In this document: positions 10,970 to 20,082 of the stretch, in pieces
How the letters are laid out: each line of letters begins with the position of its first letter
Position numbering within the stretch: the first letter of the stretch is position 1
Assembly: GCA_015832175.1 (NCBI GenBank)
Contig: WJXW01000006.1
Span: 682,001-746,000, forward strand
From: Paraphaeosphaeria minitans
Taxonomy: Eukaryota > Ascomycota > Dothideomycetes > Pleosporales > Didymosphaeriaceae
Direction of reading: 5' to 3'
DNA: 64,000 nt
Notes under the pieces: model-generated
What the model saw: the letters and a program-made list of their open reading frames with translations, nothing else
What the model was told of the DNA's origin: nothing
Databases searched by the model: none
Program-made: the position numbers and the translations under genes

Positions 10970-11765
10970 GGTGGATGGGTGAAGACTACGCGTTTCGGTG
11001 TGATGTGATGCGATGTGATGCGATGGGAAGCTGGAGGCGAGGTGGCAGGTGGCGGGGTTTGCAGGTGGTGCTGCGAAGGTGCAGCTCGTGAGGCGGAGTC
11101 GTGGTTGCGTTTGGACCGAAGGGCGGCCGCTTCGAACATAACTACCTACCTAGGTACGTATCTACCTAGGTGCGCATGGGCACAAATGCGGGGTGGCCCG
11201 GCAACAAACATCCCTGCACGCAGCAGTCCATACATCAGGCATTGCCCTGACCATCCTCAGGCGCTTCACATGCCATGTCACCTGTTGTGCAGGCCATTCC
11301 CAGCCTCGAATCGCCTTGTTTGATCAGGGCGCTCTACCTATGCGCTGCCATCTGTGAATTTTGAAACATGTCGCTGTTTCGGTTCATCTGCTCGTGACGT
11401 AGGTGGTCTAGCTCAGTTAGGTACGCTACCTTTACCTAGTAGCACGCGTCGTAGCCGCGTATCACCCGTTGTCACAGAAGAAGCACATGCGAATATAGCA
11501 AATCGAAGATGCCGAGTAGAATTAATTGAACTAGAGAGTACTTGACGGACTTTTTGAGTCGGTAGCATCCTAACCTAGGTGAACAAACAATTTCGCCGTA
11601 ACGCCAGGCGTGCATCCGTGATCATGATGCTCTCCGCAGCATACTCGTGCTTTCCCCAGCTCCGACACTCGGAGCGATATCAGAAACAACCCCCGTTGTT
11701 GCAAATCAATCCACCGTTTCATCATCCTTCACAATCTGGGCCACTTTAAGAGACGAAGCTAGCGT
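10970..11765. other. Intergenic region between RPEL and rhodopsin genes
   Basis: About 800 bp that hold the RPEL promoter and the rhodopsin 3' region. It contains a (tgatg)-rich stretch near 11,000-11,030 and a ctacctacctaggtacgtatctacctaggt string at about 11,142-11,171. A tRNA-like stretch near 11,405 was examined and rejected. Nothing else is seen. Confidence 0.55.
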
Positions 11766-12809
11766 TTAAGCGCCATCATCCTCGAGACGGACGGCACCCT
11801 CGCCGCCAAGACCGTTGGACCAGAAGCCACCAAGGTCGATGTTGGTCTCGGGCATGTTGGCGTGGGTAACAAGAAGCCAGATGCCGAAGACGGGCTTGGC
11901 GAGGACGTCAAGGACAGCATAGGCAATGATCTCGGCGTCAACAGAGAGCTTGCGCGAGCCGTCGGCGACACCCCAGACGCTGCCAATGTTAGCAGTGATC
12001 GATCATGTCAAAGGTCTCAACTCACATTGGGTAGGCGGTCCACAGAATGAGAGTGTAGCCGGCAATGGCCAAGAAGAAAGATCCGAGCTTCGGGCTCTTC
12101 GCGTTGGCCTGAGCGCGACCGTTGACGGCCAAGTGCCAGATGACGACCAGGTAGGCGATGCAGGCAATGGTGTACCATCCCCACTTCTGGGGAGTACCCT
12201 CGGTGCCGAAGGCGGCGAACAGACCGGTAAGGATCATGACCACATCAGCAACGATGGCCATGGTGATGTGAGCGCCGTTGAGGCCGGCAAGCAGACTGAG
12301 ATCGAGCAAGAGAAGGGGTGTGGTCAGAGCCCAGTCGACGTAGCGGGCCCAGAAGATTTGTCGCTGCACCTCGGTGGTCGTGTCGGGGACGTGGTCGTTC
12401 TGGTGACGGACAATGGTGGTGTGGACAGAGACACCTTGGCCAGTCGCCATAGCAAAGTACGAGATGGAGGCAGTGATGAGGATGATGGTCGTGATGACAT
12501 GGTACAGACGGCGTTGCTGTCGACGTGTGAGCTTGGGACGAGCTGAGGGTGAAGCAGACTTACGACGGGGACCCTCCAGGACATGGCGGCGAAGGCTGCC
12601 GAGGCAATGGTCATGGCCACGAAGATGACCCAGAGCGTCTTCTTGCCATCGTCGCCGACGAACTGCTTCTCAATGGGGTCCGGGAAGACGGTAGGGAGGG
12701 AGGTGTGCGATGCGGTGGCGGTGGCCGAGGCAGTCAGGGAGGAGATGAGAGAGGTGGGAAGAGGGATGGGAAGAAGGCTCTTGGTGGTCTTGAAAGCGTC
12801 TACAATCAT
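11766..12809 (-). CDS. Microbial (type I) rhodopsin, proton-pump type, fungal LR/CarO-like
   Basis: Three exons, 12809-12564, 12516-12026 and 11979-11766, give 316 residues with seven membrane helices. Introns are only 47 and 46 bp; the second has a clear GCTAAC branch site. Aligned to bacteriorhodopsin numbering, the key residues are all present: Arg82 (R140), the acceptor Asp85 (D143), Thr89 (T147) and the donor Asp96 (D154) in RYVDWALTTPLLLLD, then Asp212 (D270) and the retinal Schiff-base Lys216 (K274) in LDVLAKP. An acid at the position of Glu204 (E262) is also kept. Fungal proteins with Asp at the donor site, such as Leptosphaeria rhodopsin, pump protons in light, while Neurospora NOP-1 has Glu there. 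A plasma-membrane light-driven proton pump is therefore likely. The start ATG lies in tca-ATG-ATT; a longer upstream open frame lacks rhodopsin features. Confidence 0.95.
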
Positions 12810-13510
12810 GATGGCGGTGGTGCAGGCGTACGGGCGTGCGGGCGTGCAGGCGCGTAGGCTACGGTGTGCGTGATGGAGGAGAAGCTGGTGCGAGTCTTGT
12901 AATCCAAGCCGGGAGCTGGAGCAGGCAGCTATTTGAGGACGTAGCACTAGTCAGCTGTTCAGCCAGAGCTCCATGGAAAGCGCTGGGTGTCAGGAGAGTG
13001 AGGGCGATCGATACGTCACTAGCCACAGCTCCGCTCGATGCGTGCTTTCGTGATTGGTTGGCAGTGGATCGAAACCCCGCATATTGGAGAATGTAGCATC
13101 GCGTGTGTCGAAGCATGGAGTGCCCGCCCCGCCCCCAGAAAAAGGGCCTTGAGCTCCTAAAGGTCCGTCGTCGCCAGCTCTGCCTGGACGGGTGGCCTTT
13201 GGGAGGCTTTGGGGACGCAGCAACGGTCTGTTGGCGGCAGAACGGTAGCACGCACTTGTATGTGTGTCTACATGGGATTTTGCGGAATCCCATCATGGCG
13301 CCACCGATCGCCGATGCCGATGTCTGTGCTGTAGCCTGCAGCCTGGACCTGGATCGCAGTTGTTGCAAGCAGGTTCCCTAACCCGCCTCATCCGATGCAA
13401 GACGCCCGGAGCGGTGTATTGATGTTCCGGTTGCTGCAGTGTCGTCCGCAGTGACTACAGAGATCCCTAGTGGCTACCTGCAGATGTTCTTCGTAACATA
13501 TATTCTTAGT

Positions 13511-14031
13511 AACTACAGTATTGATGATTATTCTGGTCACTACAGTAGTGATGTTGCTGGTTACTACAGTGTTGATGTTGTTGTTTACTGCAGTATCGAT
13601 GTTGCTGGTTACTGCAGTATCGATGTTGCTGGTTACTGCAGTATCGATGTTGCTGGTTACTGCAGTATCGATGTTGCTGGTTACTGCAGTATCGATGTTG
13701 CTGGTTACTGCAGTATCGATGTTGCTGGTTACTGCAGTATCGATGTTGCTGGTTACTGCAGTATCGATGTTGCTGGTTACTGCAGTATCGATGTTGCTGA
13801 TTACTGCAGTATTGATCTTGCTGGTTATTACAGTGTTGATGTTGCTGGTTACTGCAGTATCGATGTTGCTGGTTACTACACTATCGATGTTGCTGGTTAC
13901 TACAGCATTCATGTTTCCGAGTCACCACAGCATTCATGTTCCCGGTCACCACAGCATTGATGTTCCTGGTTACGACAGTATTCATGTTCCAAGTCACCAC
14001 AGTATCGATGTTCCCAGTGACCACAACCCTA
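13511..14031. repeat. 24-bp minisatellite array
   Basis: About 21 copies of a 24-bp unit with the form ctgcagtatcgatgttgctg plus gtta. The core (13,591-13,800) has nine near-identical copies at exact 24-bp spacing; copies at both ends are more diverged. Each unit contains the palindromes ctgcag and atcgat. As 24 is a multiple of three, the array is open in several frames on both strands, which creates long artefactual ORFs. Confidence 0.95.
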
Positions 14032-14321
14032 ACCAGCATGGAATATATACTTACGAACAGCTCACGTCGTCTGTACCCACCTCGCAGCCAACACTGCGCC
14101 GCCCAGCAGCATGTTTGCAGCTCACTCCAGGACTCTTGCGAGCGCCGTGGAAAGAGCGTACAGTGTGCGAGCCACGCCGAATCATTTGAAAAAAAAAGAA
14201 AAAAAAAAGAATCCATGTCGCGGTGGCAATGGTGGGAGCGGGAAGACAATGTCGCAGTGTGCAAACCGTCCAGGACAGGTGAATTCTTCCTCATGCTTCT
14301 GCTGTGCAAGCACTCCACAGC

Positions 14322-14476
14322 GCGCTGCACGTCATGCGGCTAACACTCCGGCGCGCTGCACCTCATGCGGCTAGCACTTGACAATGCGCTGCACCTCATG
14401 CGGCTAGCACTTGACAACGCGCTGCACCTCATGCGGCTAGCACTTGATAACGCGCTGCACCCCATGCGGCTAGTAC
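14322..14476. repeat. 33-bp minisatellite, five copies
   Basis: Units start with gcgctgcacctcatgcggct and continue agcacttga(c/t)aac. They begin at 14,322, 14,353, 14,386, 14,419 and 14,452, so the first spacing is 31 bp and the rest 33 bp. No coding role is seen. Confidence 0.92.
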
Positions 14477-15032
14477 CGTGTCAACCTGGTTTTCGCTTCG
14501 GCTGCTGAGCTGCTCCAACGTCGCGCACCGCAACACCACCAGGGCTATGCACCGCTGTAGGTACGCCGCAGAGGCCATGCCCGTTCTTCTTCCAGAAGAA
14601 AATCGTTCCACTGTGCCTGTCACCCACCATGCTCGACGCGCTGCACCAATGGACGGTGCCGCCTTTCATGTGCTTATCAAGTCCGGTGGTCCAGTTACGT
14701 ACCTAGCGGGCCATCTTGGTACTCAGTTAACAAACTCTGTCATGATACCATGCCGACTTCCCTACAAACCCCAGCTAACCATTAAGGTGCGCACTCAAAA
14801 TCTGCGCGCCGTCCATCACAGTACTCCTCTTGGTTCCAATTAAAAGACTCTGCCTTTCAAGCCTTTCTCCCTGCAGGACACGACCACCAGCCTGGTAACA
14901 AGACTTCTCGGCGTTGCTTAGTTCTGGCCCTCATCTACAGTTCATCTCCCGCTTCGACCTTTGACTCGGTAACACACTGGGTACCGAATAACCTTCGCCA
15001 CATTGTACCCATACCCACCACGCTCCGCGACC

Positions 15033-16193
15033 ATGTCGTTGCCCACCGAGCTGGCACGTCTCGTGCTGCGTGAAGACGAGGCTTCGCCGGGCCACTGCAT
15101 CACTTCCAACGACTACGATGGGCGCATGGGCCTCCGGATATCTTCCATCTTCGTCATCCTGGTCACCTCCATGTTCGGTATGTATTGCCCCAAGCGCGTG
15201 GACAGAGCAACTGTCCGCTTACACACATCAGGTGCCGTCTTCCCGGTATTTGCCAGGCGAAACCGCGCGGTGGCCGTACCCGAGACCGTCTTCTTCATTG
15301 CAAAGTACTTCGGTTCTGGTGTCATCGTCGCTACTGCCTTTGTGCACCTCTTATCGCCAGCAAATGACGCATTCGGGAACGCATGCCTGACTGGTGTCAT
15401 CACCAAGTACCCATGGGCAGAGGGCATTGCCCTCATGACCATCTTCCTCATGTTCTTCCTGGAGCTGATGACTATGCGTTTCGGCAATTTTGGAGCCGAG
15501 CACTCGCATGATGAACCTACGCCTGCATCCGCTCCCCACAATTCCGTCAGCCTCGAGGACGGCAGTAAGGCTGCGGGGGGCGAGGGCGTCCAAGGTCATG
15601 GCCATCAGGTGGGCGAGGACCATCTTGGCCACACGCGAGACCACACGGATAACTCTGAGCTTGGCTCCGACTTCGAAGCCCGCGGCATCATCCCCGAGAC
15701 CTACGCCGCTCAGATCACTGCCATCTTCATTCTCGAATTCGGTGTCGTCTTCCATTCCGTCTTCGTCGGCCTCACGCTTGCCGTTTCCGGCGACGAGTTC
15801 ATCACCCTCTACATCGTCCTCATCTTCCACCAAATGTTCGAAGGCCTTGGTCTGGGTTCCCGACTGGCCACGGTCCCCTGGCCCAAGAGCAAGAGATGGA
15901 CGCCCTACCTCTTGGGCGTTGGCTACGGCCTGTCCACCCCTATTGCCACTGCCATTGGTCTAGGTGTCCGCACAACTTACCCGCCGGAATCGTCCACGAC
16001 CCTCCTGACCAACGGAGTGTTTGACTCCATCAGTGCCGGTATCCTGATCTACACCGGTCTGGTTGAGCTCATGGCACATGAATTCATGTTCTCGCCGTAC
16101 ATGCAAAAGGGGCCGCTCTCGAGGATGCTCTGGGCTTTCACACTCATGGTGCTTGGCGCTGGACTGATGGCCTTGCTCGGATACTGGGCGTGA
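15033..16193 (+). CDS. ZIP family zinc (Zn/Fe) transporter
   Basis: Two exons, 15033-15177 and 15232-16193, encode 368 residues. The start ATG is in a good context (gaccATGtcg). The 54-bp intron (GTATGT...CATCAG) falls in the conserved helix 1 block: splicing joins TSMFG to AVFPVFARR, the usual ZIP motif. The intron is a multiple of three and has no stop. Zn-transport features: helix 4 HSVFVGLTLAV (about 223-233), helix 5 HQMFEGLGLGSR (about 248-259), and a His-rich cytosolic loop between helices 3 and 4 (about 139-186, with HSHDE and HGHQVGEDHLGHTRDH). These match plasma-membrane Zn uptake proteins of the Zrt1/Zrt2 type. Eight membrane segments are expected. The C-terminus ends in the family-typical ALLGYWA. 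Confidence 0.96.
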   Translation: MSLPTELARLVLREDEASPGHCITSNDYDGRMGLRISSIFVILVTSMFGMYCPKRVDRATVRLHTSGAVFPVFARRNRAVAVPETVFFIAKYFGSGVIVATAFVHLLSPANDAFGNACLTGVITKYPWAEGIALMTIFLMFFLELMTMRFGNFGAEHSHDEPTPASAPHNSVSLEDGSKAAGGEGVQGHGHQVGEDHLGHTRDHTDNSELGSDFEARGIIPETYAAQITAIFILEFGVVFHSVFVGLTLAVSGDEFITLYIVLIFHQMFEGLGLGSRLATVPWPKSKRWTPYLLGVGYGLSTPIATAIGLGVRTTYPPESSTTLLTNGVFDSISAGILIYTGLVELMAHEFMFSPYMQKGPLSRMLWAFTLMVLGAGLMALLGYWA

Positions 16194-16254
16194 GGAGCTT
16201 TTCGAACGGGCTTGCTCTATGTACATGGGGAGCGCTTCCGTGTGGCTTGGGCCG

Positions 16255-16622
16255 AATTCTTCAGGTTAGGCTCTTGAGGTTAGATTGCTTAGGCTAGATT
16301 CTTCATGGCTATAATAACCTATTGGATGTCTTTACGAACGCATTTCCGGTTAGGTTCTTCATCTTGGATTGGGCTGGATTGTTCGGGCTAGATCGCTCGG
16401 GTTAAAATGGGTTAGATTCGGTTAGATTAGGCTGGGTTAGGTTATATTGGGCTCGATTGGGTTCAAGTAGGTAAAGTTCAGTTAGACTTGGTTAAGTATG
16501 GCTAGATTTGGTTAGATGTCGTTAGACGAGGCTGGATAAGGTTAGATAGTTCTAGATCACGCTAGACTGTGCTTGATCAGGTTAGGTCGGATTAGATCAC
16601 GTTAGATTGGGCTCGATTCTTC
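16255..16622. repeat. Degenerate GGTTAGATT-type short repeat
   Basis: More than 25 loosely repeated short units around the core (g)gttag(a/g)tt and ggctagatt, spaced about 9-12 bp, lie just after the ZIP gene. Strong G/T-versus-A/C strand asymmetry is evident. The motif only loosely resembles telomeric TTAGGG and there is no perfect run of it. Confidence 0.8.
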
Positions 16623-16774
16623 AGCTTCTATTCTCCAGGTTAACAGATTCTTCATGGCTATAATAATGTTCTGCAGGTCATGTCCCCCAAGTGATGCATG
16701 CACCACATGTGATGTTGGACAGCCTTGACAACTCTCGCACACCAGGTGCAGCTTCGGCTCGACATGACGGCGCT

Positions 16775-16860
16775 GTGGGAAAATGCACAAGGTGCCGGGT
16801 CGTGAGAAAATGCACCTCGGTGTCGGGTCGTGAGAAATTGCACTTGGTGCCGTGTCGTGA
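16775..16860. repeat. 27-28-bp tandem repeat, three copies
   Basis: Units start with gtg(a/g)gaaa(a/t)tgcac and end with gtgtcgggtc or a close variant, at 16,775, 16,802 and 16,830. The array is non-coding as far as I can tell. Confidence 0.85.
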
Positions 16861-17460
16861 TTGGTGGCTCCCAAGATCATTGGGCAAAATGAAGAGTATG
16901 CCGCGCTCTCATTGGTCGGTGAAAAAAATGCCCTGTCGACACGACAACTTGGCTGGACCGAGAACTGCTTCTTGCGCTACCGTCACAACTGCTGGTAGTC
17001 TAGACATCAAAGAGAAAGCCATGCGAGGCTCGCCAGATGGGGGCTCAAGGGGCGGAATGGGGGCCTGGCGGGTTCCCAAGCTGAGTCTTGGCCGGTGGGT
17101 CGAGTAGCGCTTGGGCTGTGTTTAGGTCGCGGTCGCTTGTGCGTCGTCCAGGAGACACTTCATTTCCTCTCAGATCGTGGAAACGCGTCCCAATATTCGC
17201 GAGGCCTTTCGCTGTAACAACGCATCGCTGTAAGTCGCATAGCAGCCAGTCAGCCGTGAAACGCTGGGCATTGTTGTTCCTGAGACCTGGAGCAATCTTT
17301 GTTTACCAGCTAATCCCGCCGACCGACCCCTGTTTCCCAAGCACACGTTACCTGGCATTGTCTCGCACCATCTCCCCCAATCAGTTTGTACACTCGACCA
17401 CAAGACGAGCATCACAACGCTGCAAACACAGTCGCTGACGATTGTCCGTCCGTCGCAGCC

Positions 17461-19454
17461 ATGAGCAGTAACAACGCAGGCGTCCGGAACCTGCGGGCCA
17501 TGTTCGAGAACCAGAACGCTGCCTCGTCCTCTCCTGAGCCCCGCGGTCGTTCTCCAGCCGGGAGCGCAACCAGCGACGTCAACCGCCCTACCTCCAAAGT
17601 GCGCGCCTCCTTTGTATCTGTCGAGCCGCACGCTGCTGGTTCCGCCAAAGACCCGGCCGCCACGAAAGGGGTCAGCCCAAACACCTCCCACGCCCACGCC
17701 CAGCGACGCGAGAGCTTCAGTGTCAGCGGCGAGTCGAGCGACGTTGACGCCCTGAAGCAGGCCATCAGCGACGAGAAGGAGCAGCGCAAGAAGAGCATCG
17801 CCGTTGACGAGGCCGTGCCCGAGCAGGCCGTCGAAACCAGAGTGAGTGCCCCGAGGGCGAGCAGCCGCTTTGCTGTGCGACGTGGGCTAAGATGTTCTTC
17901 TGCTAGGAATCCTCCAGAGCCCCAGCGCCCATTCACGAGCCTGTAGCTAAGATGCCCAACCTAGGCAGCATCATGAAGGGGTCCGACTTCCCGGACCCTG
18001 TCGCCGCGGCAGAGCAGCCGACCGAGGAAGCGCCCAACGTGCAGCCCGGAGACGCCCAAGTGGCCCCTGCCGCCGACGAGAAGCCAGCAGACACCCAGCC
18101 AGAGAACCCGGACAAGCGCGTGACGGGCGCCCAAGAAGAGGCCGCGCTCAAGCCAGCCGATCCCACCGACGAGGCCGCCGTGGCTGGAGGCAGAGCCCTC
18201 CCGCCCCCAACTGAGGTCCTATCGCACCCCATCAGCAGCGCGCCTGCTCCGCAAAAACCCAAGATCACAGAGACCAAGGCCGAAGCAAAGGAGACGCCCA
18301 GGACAAATGGCAGACCCTCGACGAGGAAGCCTGCTGCCATCTCGACCGCCAAGTCGCCCGCCCGCTCGGCTCGCGGTGCCAGCGCCGCACGTAGCCCTCT
18401 GCCCAAGACGCCTGTTCCCAGGACGCCAACGGCTTCGAAACCTGCCCCTGGTGCGGCCGCCAAGTCCCCAGCGCCCCCGGCCAAATCTCCAGCGCCGGCC
18501 AAATCTCCAGCGCCGGCCAAATCTCCAGCGCCGGCCAAATCTCCAGCGCCGGCCAAAGCTCAGTCCAAACCTGCTGCTCCCAGGGAGCCTACGAAACCCG
18601 TCGCTCCCAAGTTCACAGTCCGTGCTCCTGCGAAACCCTCCACTGCCGCCGCCGGCACCACTGCGGGCGCAGCAGCCAAAGCCAAACCGGCAGCTGCCGA
18701 AACCAAGAAGACATCTACAAAGGCAGCTCCGTCTGCGCCCGCCTCCAAATCCGGCACAACAACTACAGGTGGATTCGCGAAACCGAAGCCTCGGTCACCA
18801 ACCCGACCGGTCCGCCTACCGTCCCATCTGACCGCCCCAACCACGTCTTCCGCTGCGAAACACGGAGAGGAAGCTGCTGAGCAGAAGCCCGCGCGCAAGC
18901 CCTCTACCGTTTCGAGACCAGCGCCAAAAGCTCCTGCTCCTGCTGTGAAGAAGCCGGCACCTCGGGCATCTCTAGCACCAAGCACTGCGCGGCCTGCATC
19001 TCGTGCATCTACAGCGGGCGCCAGCGACGGCTTCCTGGCTCGCATGATGCGCCCAACAGCGAGCAGTGCCAGCAAGACCCACGACAAGCCCGAATCGCCA
19101 CCTCGTCAGAGGACTGCTGCCAAAGCTACCGTTAAGCCCAAAGCACCTGAAGGGTTGGCGACCAAGACTAAGAAGAAGGTCGAGGAGGTTGCAGCCAAGG
19201 CCAAGGAAGTTGTCACCAACGGCAACCACGAGGAGAAGCACGAGGAGAAATTCGAGGAACCGGAGACTGCTACTACTGGATCAGCTGCTGCAGAGCCCGC
19301 TACCGAGACGAGCGCCCATTTGGAGCCGGCCCCTGTCCCCACCGAAGACACTGCCGCGGGCGCAGAAAAACCTGTGGGCGGTATGCCTGCCGAAAAGACC
19401 GAGCATCCTGCAATCGAGTTGGAAGCCCCCAAGGCGCACGAAGCCGTCTTTTGA
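17461..19454 (+). CDS. Ala/Pro/Lys-rich low-complexity protein with KSPAP repeats, function unknown
   Basis: Two exons, 17461-17841 and 17907-19454, give 642 residues; the intron is 65 bp (GTGAGT...TGCTAG). The protein begins with a short conserved-looking block, NNAGVRNLRAMFENQN (about 4-19), and just after the splice has MPNLGSIMKGSDFPDP. Most of the rest is Ala/Pro/Lys/Ser-rich and probably disordered, with five KSPAP units in tandem (about 313-345) and many SP/TP sites that could be phosphorylated. The C-terminal 100 residues are rich in Glu. No membrane span or signal peptide is seen. Similar fungal proteins are often mis-annotated as mucins; an actin or cell-cortex role is only a guess. 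I do not assign a function. Confidence 0.85.
18460..18556 (+). repeat. 18-bp in-frame repeat coding for AKSPAP
   Basis: Five near-perfect 18-bp units (gccaaatctccagcgccg) lie inside exon 2 of the low-complexity gene. The unit is in frame, so copy-number change would lengthen or shorten the protein by six residues without a frameshift. Confidence 0.92.
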
Positions 19455-20082
19455 GGACCTCCCCGCCCCGTCGCAGATCCAGCTTTGGAACATTCACCCA
19501 CACTCATATTCAGCCCCCCCATCTTCGGCTCGGAGCGCTTCGAACTATCTTATTTCTATTCTAGCATTAGCATTGTTCCGGAGCAAATTGTTTGACAGGC
19601 TGGCTTATATCCATTGCGAGGTGTCATTGGGTAGCTTATGTGCGGCGCGGTATAGGATTGTTGGACTTTCTTGTGCGACTGACACGGGATTGTAGATAGG
19701 GGCCTTTGTGTACTGTATTCGTAATTTCACGGTAGGGCGATGCTCTTCTGCCTCGCCATGTTCGAGAAAAGCTTGTAATACGATCGTTCCATACATTCTT
19801 AATGGGGGAAAATATTGAAACAAGGCGGCACCATCCCTCTAGCGCACACACAAGCCTTCCTAACCTCAGCGCGATCCGAGACCAATGCCATCTGTTCCTG
19901 GGAATAGGTGGACGACTACTTCACTACGACCCCTGGCGTGTAAGCCCTAGCCGGGATCACAGCGTTGCGAGTGGAGCAACCTGGCCCACCTTACATCAGC
20001 ATCCGACGACATACATATAGACGACCGCCAACTTGGATGATCATGAGCACTCCGCTTTCTTGGGTTGTTTGTCTATCTCGCT
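19455..20082. other. Intergenic region before the acyl-CoA synthetase gene
   Basis: About 630 bp between two plus-strand genes. It must hold the 3' UTR of the first and the promoter of the second. Short overlapping ORFs have no recognisable product and no repeat or RNA is seen. Confidence 0.5.

Larger units (their letters stand above)
12810..15032. other. Divergent gap between rhodopsin and ZIP transporter genes
   Basis: About 2.2 kb with both promoters and two minisatellites (separate entries). The rhodopsin-proximal 700 bp has overlapping ORFs on both strands without a recognisable product. A poly-A/G tract lies near 14,189-14,210. The ZIP-proximal 500 bp (14,500-15,030) looks like ordinary promoter with pyrimidine-rich stretches before the ATG. 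Confidence 0.5.
16194..17460. other. Intergenic region with two repeat arrays
   Basis: About 1.27 kb between the ZIP gene and the Ala/Pro/Lys-rich gene, both on the plus strand. The first half is occupied by a GTTAG-rich degenerate repeat and then a short 27-28-bp repeat (separate entries). The part from about 16,880 to 17,460 looks like promoter and 5' UTR. No RNA gene or further coding region is visible. Confidence 0.5.

Noticed and set aside
11400..11470. tRNA-like start (ggtggtctagctcagttaggt)
   Set aside because: It resembles an A box, but no B box (ggttcgaatcc-like) or pairing acceptor stem follows at the right distance.
13511..14031. Regular repeats resembling a CRISPR array
   Set aside because: Units are contiguous with no unique spacers, and the host is a fungus. 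It is a minisatellite.
13521..14189. 222-codon ORF with a hydrophobic octapeptide repeat, and a 174-codon minus-strand ORF
   Set aside because: Both are products of the 24-bp array, whose unit is a multiple of three and lacks stops. No start context, domain or flanking coding sequence supports a gene.
15003..15032. Upstream start for the ZIP transporter
   Set aside because: The upstream codon is TTG. The ATG at 15033 has good context and fits the family.
16255..16622. Interstitial telomere
   Set aside because: No run of TTAGGG or another perfect short unit; only a loose GTTAG-rich pattern.
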